From: Prorocentrum cordatum | Taxonomy: Eukaryota; Sar; Dinophyceae; Prorocentrales; Prorocentraceae | NCBI GenBank assembly: GCA_963575745.1 | Contig: CAUYUJ010020157.1 | Location: 1-64,000 of the forward strand | Direction of reading: 5' to 3' | DNA length: 64,000 nucleotides | Shown: in pieces, positions 58,641 through 64,000 of the stretch | Layout of the letters: every line of letters begins with the position of its first letter | Position numbering within the stretch: position 1 is the first letter of the stretch | Made by a program: the position numbers and the translations under genes | Notes under the pieces: generated by a model | What the model saw: only the letters and a program-made list of their open reading frames with translations | Databases searched by the model: none | Told to the model about the DNA's origin: nothing

Positions 58641-58884
58641 CGCTGCCGCTGGATATATCGAGCACAGTTGATCACAGCACAAACGCTCCTGCGATCCCCG
58701 CCAAAATGGCAAGAAATGGTAAGCTCAGATCCGCATGGCTACATTGCAACCGAACCGCTTGACCACCATCTCGACCGAACTGGCGGAATTCGACCACGCG
58801 TCCGACAAAATACGTTCGACGAGGGATGCGCTGCACAATGCCCCGGCCACGGGCAGCGCTACGAGGGAAAGCGGGCCCTTCGAT

Positions 58885-59076
58885 GTGTCACTTTCAGCGC
58901 CCGTGAAAGTGACACCTCCCAGGGCCCACTTAAAGAGCACCAGAAAGGCTCCAAGAAGGCCCCGAGAAGGCCCCAGGGCGGCACCAAGAGGGCTCCCAGA
59001 GGGACCCAAGAGAGGCCCCAAGAAGGGCCCAAGAGGGCCCTCCGCGGTGTCACTTTCAACGCCCGTGAAAATGACA
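58885..59076. repeat. Pair of GTGTCACTTTCA hairpins
   Basis: GTGTCACTTTCA/TGAAAGTGACAC is perfect at 58,885-58,914. The second copy at 59,047-59,076 has one mismatch. Both are followed by CTCCCAGGGCCCACTTA, so a roughly 162-bp unit is duplicated. Confidence 0.8.
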
Positions 59077-59144
59077 CCTCCCAGGGCCCACTTAGGGCCT
59101 CAGAAAAGCTCTAAGAAGGCCCCGAAAGGGCCATAGAGAGCCGC

Positions 59145-59570
59145 CCTGGGTTCAACTCCGCGTGGCGGAGTTGGAAGCGATAACTTCAATACCCTACTGG
59201 AGGCCTCTTAGGGGCCCTAAGACGGCACTGAAGAACCCCATCGGGGCTTTTTCAAAGGCAGAGGAGGGCGCAAAAAGGGGCCTCAGTGAGCCCCTGGTCT
59301 AACTCCACCTGGCGGAATTGGAAGCGATATCGCCCGGCGCCTTCATGGAGCCGCTCGGAGCTTCCAAGACGGCTCCAGAAGGCCCCAGGAGGGCCCCAAG
59401 AGGATCGAACGACGATTCCTGGAAGTGCACCAGTGAGACCCTTGTTGACCTCCGCCTGGCGGAGTTGGAAGCGACAATTTCCAGTGCCCTCTTGGGGCCT
59501 CTGGGGGGCCCCTCAGAAAGCTTTGGGGAGCACAGTGAAGGCCTTCGCAGGGCCGCGTGAGAGCCGTACC
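59145..59570 (+). repeat. 147-bp tandem repeat, three units
   Basis: TGGCGGAGTTGGAAGCGA lies at 59,163, 59,310 and 59,457, each preceded by a CTCCGCC/CTCCACC stretch and followed by GGGGCC-rich sequence. A related fragment is near 58,783. Confidence 0.75.
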
Positions 59571-59704
59571 AGGGCCGCATGTGTGCGCGGATGGGGGCGA
59601 CGAGTGCTGACGCTGACGAATATGAGAATGATGAGGGCGATCAAGGCTGGCCCGAAACAAATCCTGGCGCCATTGCAGGCCGCCGATTATCGGCCACGCC
59701 GCCA

Positions 59705-59990
59705 GGACGACGCCAAGCAACAAAACGACACCAACCAACAAACCGACACCAACCAACAAACCAACAAATCGACACCGGCCAACAAAAGGACACCAAGCAA
59801 CAAAACGACACCAAGCAACAAAACGACACCAACCAACGAAACGACACCAACCAACAAAACGGCACGAATCAACAAAACGGCACTGACCAACCAAACGACA
59901 AATCACTTCACGACACCAATGAACAACGCGAAATCCACCGACCGCCAACCAAGCATAAAATCAACCGACACAACGAAACCAACCCATAGA
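59705..59990. repeat. CAACAAAACGACACCAAC tandem repeat
   Basis: About 14 imperfect 18-bp units. The multiple-of-three length gives Asn/Gln/Thr frames on the plus strand and Val/Gly/Cys-rich frames on the minus strand, both artefacts. Confidence 0.9.
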
Positions 59991-60166
59991 GCCAGACCAA
60001 CCACTGGATTCGTGAGTCGGGGTAGTCATGGAAGTGAGCCGCTGCAGCCCGCGGAAGCCATTAACAGTGACCAGAGCACCGCAATGCAGCAACGTCCCCG
60101 GGCGGCGGCGGGAGTCTTGGATCTCCCGCGGGACTGGAGCGTAGCGAGTTCGTCCTGGGTCCGGTT

Positions 60167-60222
60167 TAGTGAAGTGAAGAATTTCGGGGTGCTTGCATGG
60201 CAAAAACCTTCACTTCACTAAT
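60167..60222. repeat. 14-bp perfect hairpin
   Basis: TTAGTGAAGTGAAG at 60,167-60,180 and CTTCACTTCACTAA at 60,209-60,222. Confidence 0.85.
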
Positions 60223-60699
60223 CTGGGGCCCCTGGAGCCCCAGGGCGTTTCAGGTCCCCTCGCTGTCTGGGTAGTCCAGGGGGCGCAGTGGCGGCTTACC
60301 AGAGGCCCTGTTCCCTAGCCTCACTTGCTTTCACCCGTGGTGCTCGACGGCCGTCTCGGAGCTGTCTTGTGGCGGTCTGGGGCAATCCCGAAGCCTCTTG
60401 GAGCCATCCCAAGGCCCCAAGGCGCCACCAATGGGGGCCCCAAGAGAGCTCCCAGAGGGCCCCGAAAGGCCTACAACAGATTGCACGTTCGCGCGAATTC
60501 TTTGTACCACTTTGGGGGGTCCCTCTTGGGGCCCTCGGGGAACGTTCTTGGGGCCCTCCGAGGGCCCACTGGGGCCCCGGGAAGGCCCCAAGAACGCTCC
60601 CAGAGGGCCCCAAGAATGCTCCAAGAGGGCCCCAAGAGGACCCCCACAAGTGACAAAAACTATTTGCATGAGGGTGCAACTTACTCGGCGCCTCTTGGG
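60223..60699. other. CCCCAAGA-type repeats, no gene
   Basis: CCCAAGAGAGCTCCCAGAGG and GGCCCCAAGAACGCTCCCAG resemble the interior of family K elements, but no K ends are seen. Confidence 0.45.
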
Positions 60700-61175
60700 G
60701 CGCTCTTGGAGCCGTGCTGGGCGCCACTCGTGGACGACATGGGCTGGGCGACGGCATGTGGACCCTGTCGCTTGGGCCATCGGGGGTGCTCCCCAATGGG
60801 GCCACGAAGCTTGTGAGCGTATGACGGAATGGGCTGGGCGGCGGCCTGTGGGCCCTGCCTGTGGGGCCGTCGGTGTAGCTCCCCGTGGGGCCACGAAGCG
60901 TGTGAAACGTATGCCGAAATATGCTGGGCGGCGGCCTGGGAAACCTGCCGCTGGGCATTTTTTTTGGTGGAGCTGCCTATAGGGGCACGAAATGTTTGAG
61001 GGTGTCATCAATGTGGCGTGGGCGACGGCACGTGGACCTTGCCGCCGGGACCTCCGATGAGCTCCTCATGGGGACACGAAGCGTCTGAGGGGCGTGCCGA
61101 CATGGGCTGGGCGGCGCGCTAAGGACCCTGCCGATGGGGCCTTCGGTGGAGCACCTCACAAGGCCACGAGACTTA
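60700..61175. repeat. Second 90-bp tandem array, five units, diverged
   Basis: GCTGGGCG landmarks fall at 60,744, 60,834 and 60,924, then about 61,017 and 61,107. The unit (GGAGCTCC-GTGGGGCCACGA, GCCGA-ATGGGCTGGGCGGCG, GGACCCTGCC) lines up block by block with the 32.4-33.5 kb unit. Confidence 0.85.
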
Positions 61176-61217
61176 CGGGGGACGTGGCGAAGCAGAGACG
61201 CGGGGGAACAAGGGGGG

Positions 61218-61330
61218 TGTTTTGATGATGTTGATGAGGATGGTGGTGGTATTGATGATGGAGACGACGAGAATGCTGATGATGCTGATGATGATGGTGA
61301 CGGCGACGATGACGATGGACGATGACGACG
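61218..61330. repeat. (GATGAT)n / GACGATGAC microsatellite
   Basis: An irregular GAT/GAC repeat. Confidence 0.85.
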
Positions 61331-62318
61331 GAGATACGCGGAGAGCAGGGGCAGATACGCGAAGAGGGAGGACGAGGGAGGGGGCCGGAAGGAATGACGC
61401 GGGGCGGCGTCTCTTCAAAACGAAGAACCAACACTGCAATATGCTAGGAAATTTCTGGGCGACCCCCCCCCGTGGCGCGGTCAATGTCCGCGACAGCATC
61501 GCTGGCACTACGAACGAAATGATCGAACTCTTCCTGCGACGTTACCCGCGGGGTGGATCAGCCAGGGATGGGGGTCGAAACCGCCCCAGCGCAAAGCAAA
61601 TGTACAATCCTGAGAAACCCCAGCCCGCATCAACCGATCCGCAACAAGCACGCAAGCCTTTGACGACCCCAACGCACGTGACATCGCATAACGCGACGCG
61701 CCATCGAAAACGTTCGACGCGCGGCCTCGGAATGACATCGGACTTCATGGAACGTCGAATGGAAAACATGAAAAACCGCCCTGTGGGCTCCGAGACCCAA
61801 AATTACTGATGTGAAGGATTTCGGCTCGTCGATATCGATGCTTGATTGTTTTTGTTGTTTGTTTGCTTGGTTGTTTGTTTGGTTGGTTTGTTGGTTAGTT
61901 GTATTTTTGTTTGTTTGTTTGTTTGTTTAGTTGTTTGTTTGTTTGTTTGTAATGTTTGTTTGTCACAGCGCCATCATCCGTCGCAGCGGCGGGGCCTGAC
62001 CACGCCCTCAGCCTCCTCAAACGCTCGGGCGCTCAGAGCCCAAGGGGCATCCAGACAGTCGAAGGCGAACGTTTTTTTTCAATGGCTACAATGAGAGGCG
62101 CTGCGCAAATTGCACGTCACCTGTGCACCGCACTGAAAGATGTCTGACAGATTCATCAGCATGAGTACATCCCTGCACTTCAAAAGAATCACACCCAAGA
62201 GAAACTATGCGTAGTAGAGACCACTTCGCGACAATACATATGTTGTGTGTGCGTGGCGATGCATATCTTGTGTGCGTGACAATACATATGTTGTGTGTGA
62301 CGACTGGTGTGGTGGTCT
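61331..62318. other. No confident gene; T-rich GTTT repeat and a 31-bp tandem
   Basis: 61,840-61,965 is (GTTT)n-like. 62,228-62,300 has three units of the kind CATATGTTGTGTGTG. The plus frame ending at 61,809 has mixed composition but no domain. Confidence 0.4.
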
Positions 62319-63495
62319 CTACTTCATGCGATCACGCATGTCCAAACACTTCTGCTTGGTCATGGTGCCGCCATCGATGGCAGCGTACATCTTGCGCATA
62401 TCAGCGGCTAGAGAATCACCCCAAAGTCTCACCCTGGCTGACCAGATGCAGACGCGCCTCAAAGAGCCATCCGCCTGGTACTCCCGCGCCGTGAGCTCAC
62501 AGCGGGGGTCGCTCTCAGCCGCGGGCCCAGCCATGCTCGGGCGGCACAGCAGGCCCGCGCGAGGGGGCACCGACGGGCTCTCATGGATAGTAGCCTTCAT
62601 CTCGGTGTCCTTCTTCGCCACGGCCTTGGGCTTGGGCTTGGGCTTGGGCTTGGGCTTGGCCTTGGCCTTGCCCTTGCCCTTGCCCTTGCCCTTGCCCGAA
62701 CTCCTGCCCGCGAGGGCCGTGGATTTCCTCCGCTTGGGCTGCGGGTCCAGGACGTGGCCGTCGCTCTCCTGGTCGCCCTCGCCGTCGTCGTCACCCTGGT
62801 CGTAGCTCTCCTGGCCGCCCTGGCAGTCGGAGCCACCGACGAGAGGGAAGCCGTCCTCGCCGTACACCGCGGTGCTCGGGATCGACGCCGCACTGCCACT
62901 TGAACGGATGCTGAGCTGCATCTGCGCCAGGATCGCGGTGGCATTCGTGAAAATCTTCGGGTAGCCGTCGGCGTCTAAGTCCGTGTCCTGGGGCAGGTCG
63001 AGCTTGGGGATATCGATCTCCGCGTGGTCACGATCGCTGCGTGGCGAAGGCAGCGGCGAAGGCAGCGGCGATTGAAGATCGGGCGTCGATGAGCTATCTA
63101 ACTCCATCTTATCTAGCAGGCCTTTGATGATGATGGTATCTGACGAGCCGCAAGCACGTCTAAACCCTCCGACCTTTGACCGTTTACCATTCTGTGGGCC
63201 CTGGCGGCACGATTCACGCTTCATCTCCCGAAGAACTGCAAGGCAATGTCGCACATGTTCTGTCACTTGGTGGAAATGCACAGGCCCATTGATCTCCATC
63301 GGGAGGCTGGAGCTGCAACTTGATTTCAGGCAAACTTCTAACTTGTTAGGATAAACCACTCCGTTTCTCACGCCTTTCTTGAAGAGACTCTCAAGCAGCG
63401 GGCACAGACGGACGACCATGTTTGGAGTAACCTGATGCATGCCATTCGCAAGCTTCGGACCGAGGACATGATGAATCGAAACTCCTTGTGTAAAT
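62319..63495 (-). CDS. Protein with Lys-Gly/Lys-Pro repeats, 5'-truncated by a K element
   Basis: About 391 codons from the K4 boundary (Phe at 63,494) to the stop at 62,319. The N-terminal part (to about 63,100) has mixed composition (NKLEVCLKSSCSSSLPMEING, FHQVTEHVRHCLAVLREMKR) and lower GC. The middle is acidic and Ser/Pro-rich with two D-G-Y/F-P motifs (DADGYPK, EDGFPLV). Then comes a basic stretch of KG, KA and KP dipeptides at about 62,620-62,700, and a C-terminal block (CELTAREYQADGSLRRVCIW ... MRKMYAAIDGGTMTKQKC). Proteins with such acidic/basic repeats and a similar C-terminal block recur, from memory, in dinoflagellate genomes near transposase-like genes. Function unknown. The true start lies beyond K4. 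Confidence 0.5.
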
Positions 63496-64000
63496 CCCAC
63501 AAGCCCTCTGGGCGTAGGTGGTTTAGGGAGTTTCCTCTTCCACCCCTCCTTCTTCCCCTTCGGGCAGGGGTTTACCCCTCCCCCATACTCCCTGGACGGG
63601 GGGCGCGGCGATGCGCTGGAGCGTCCAAGATGGCCCAAGACTGCTCCAAGAGCGCCTGGGAAATCCCTAGATGACCTCCAAGATGACTCAAGATGGGCCA
63701 TCATGATGGCTCTGCAGATGCTCCAAGAGGCCCCAAGATCGCCCCAAGACGGCTCCAAGAGGCTAAATAGCTCCCCAAGGAGTGCTTCAAGATGATAACA
63801 TCCTTGAAAACCCTAGGGGAAACCAATGATGGTTGCCTTCTCTCCTTTTCGCTTCCGATGGCCTTCCGAGGCCCAAGATGGCTTCAAGAGGGCCCAAGAT
63901 GGCCCCAAGAGGGGCCCAAGATGGCCCCAAGACGGCCCCAAGAACGCCCAAGGCGCTACAAGAGGTCCCCAAGATGGGTCCAGGATGCTATTTTGGGGGC
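63496..64000 (+). mobile_element. Family K element, copy 4 (runs off the window)
   Basis: It starts CCCACAAGCCCTCTGGGCGT after AAT at 63,493-63,495. It shares TTTAGGGAGTTTCCTCTTCC with copy 3. The hairpin stem at GGGTTTACCCCTCCCCC is reduced to AGGGG/CCCCT. ACCCTAGGGGAAACCAATGA and TTCGCTTCCGATGGCCTTCC match copy 3. Its other end is outside the window. Confidence 0.75.

Noticed and set aside
59145-59570. A link between the 147-bp period and nucleosome length
   Set aside because: Only three units exist, and dinoflagellate chromatin is largely not organised in ordinary nucleosomes; most likely coincidence.
1-64000. Spliced-leader, tRNA, rRNA or snRNA genes
   Set aside because: I looked for the dinoflagellate leader core (GCCATTTTGGCTCAAG) and tRNA T-loop patterns on both strands. 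The CCAAGATGGCTCAAG units inside K elements resemble the leader end only loosely and lack its 5' half and a transcript context.

Overview
The window looks like nuclear DNA of a dinoflagellate. The basis is a GC-rich background with very few genes, fragments of protein families I recognise from dinoflagellate mobile elements, and a very dense mosaic of short inverted-repeat elements and purine/pyrimidine microsatellites. I see no rRNA, tRNA, spliced-leader or other RNA gene and no bacterial or viral gene set. I cannot fix the species; a large-genome dinoflagellate such as Prorocentrum is a guess from memory. Most long open frames are artefacts of (GAG)n/(CTC)n tracts and in-phase minisatellites, and are left out.

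Layout. 0-13 kb: GC-rich repeats only, with (GAC)n and (GGA)n tracts, a 96-bp in-phase minisatellite, a GCATA satellite and many short TIR elements, some nested in one another. 13-19 kb: a palindromic tandem array at 14.14 kb, then about 4.6 kb with no recognisable gene. 19-20 kb: a frameshifted zinc-finger (gag-like) relic on the minus strand. 20-30 kb: repeat mosaic, including an element nested with a perfect 9-bp target duplication. 30.3-32.2 kb: the 3' part of a non-LTR retrotransposon (RNase H plus zinc-finger region) broken by one in-frame stop, followed by several hairpins. 32.4-33.5 kb: an array of 90-bp repeats. 33.5-35.5 kb: more TIR elements and purine tracts. 35.5-36.25 kb: a methyltransferase-like retroelement fragment. 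36-52 kb: TIR elements, purine tracts and a 3-kb structure bounded by 216-bp inverted arms.

52.5-64 kb is the most gene-like part. Three minus-strand coding segments lie in a row: a protein with Lys/Pro and Lys/Gly repeats (62.3-63.5 kb), an intact 371-codon Lys/Ala-rich protein (57.0-58.1 kb), and a transposase-like protein (52.5-55.9 kb). The transposase-like gene is split by a 1.57-kb element (here 'K'). Removing K with one copy of the flanking AAT rejoins the reading frame exactly. A second K copy sits at the upstream end of the 62-63 kb gene, and two more lie at 44.8 and 47.0 kb. All K copies begin with the same two hairpin sequences.

Letter names A to S are working names for repeat families found by eye in this window. 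Family membership rests on sequence match between copies here. Edges are to within a few bases where inverted ends are clear and to tens of bases elsewhere.
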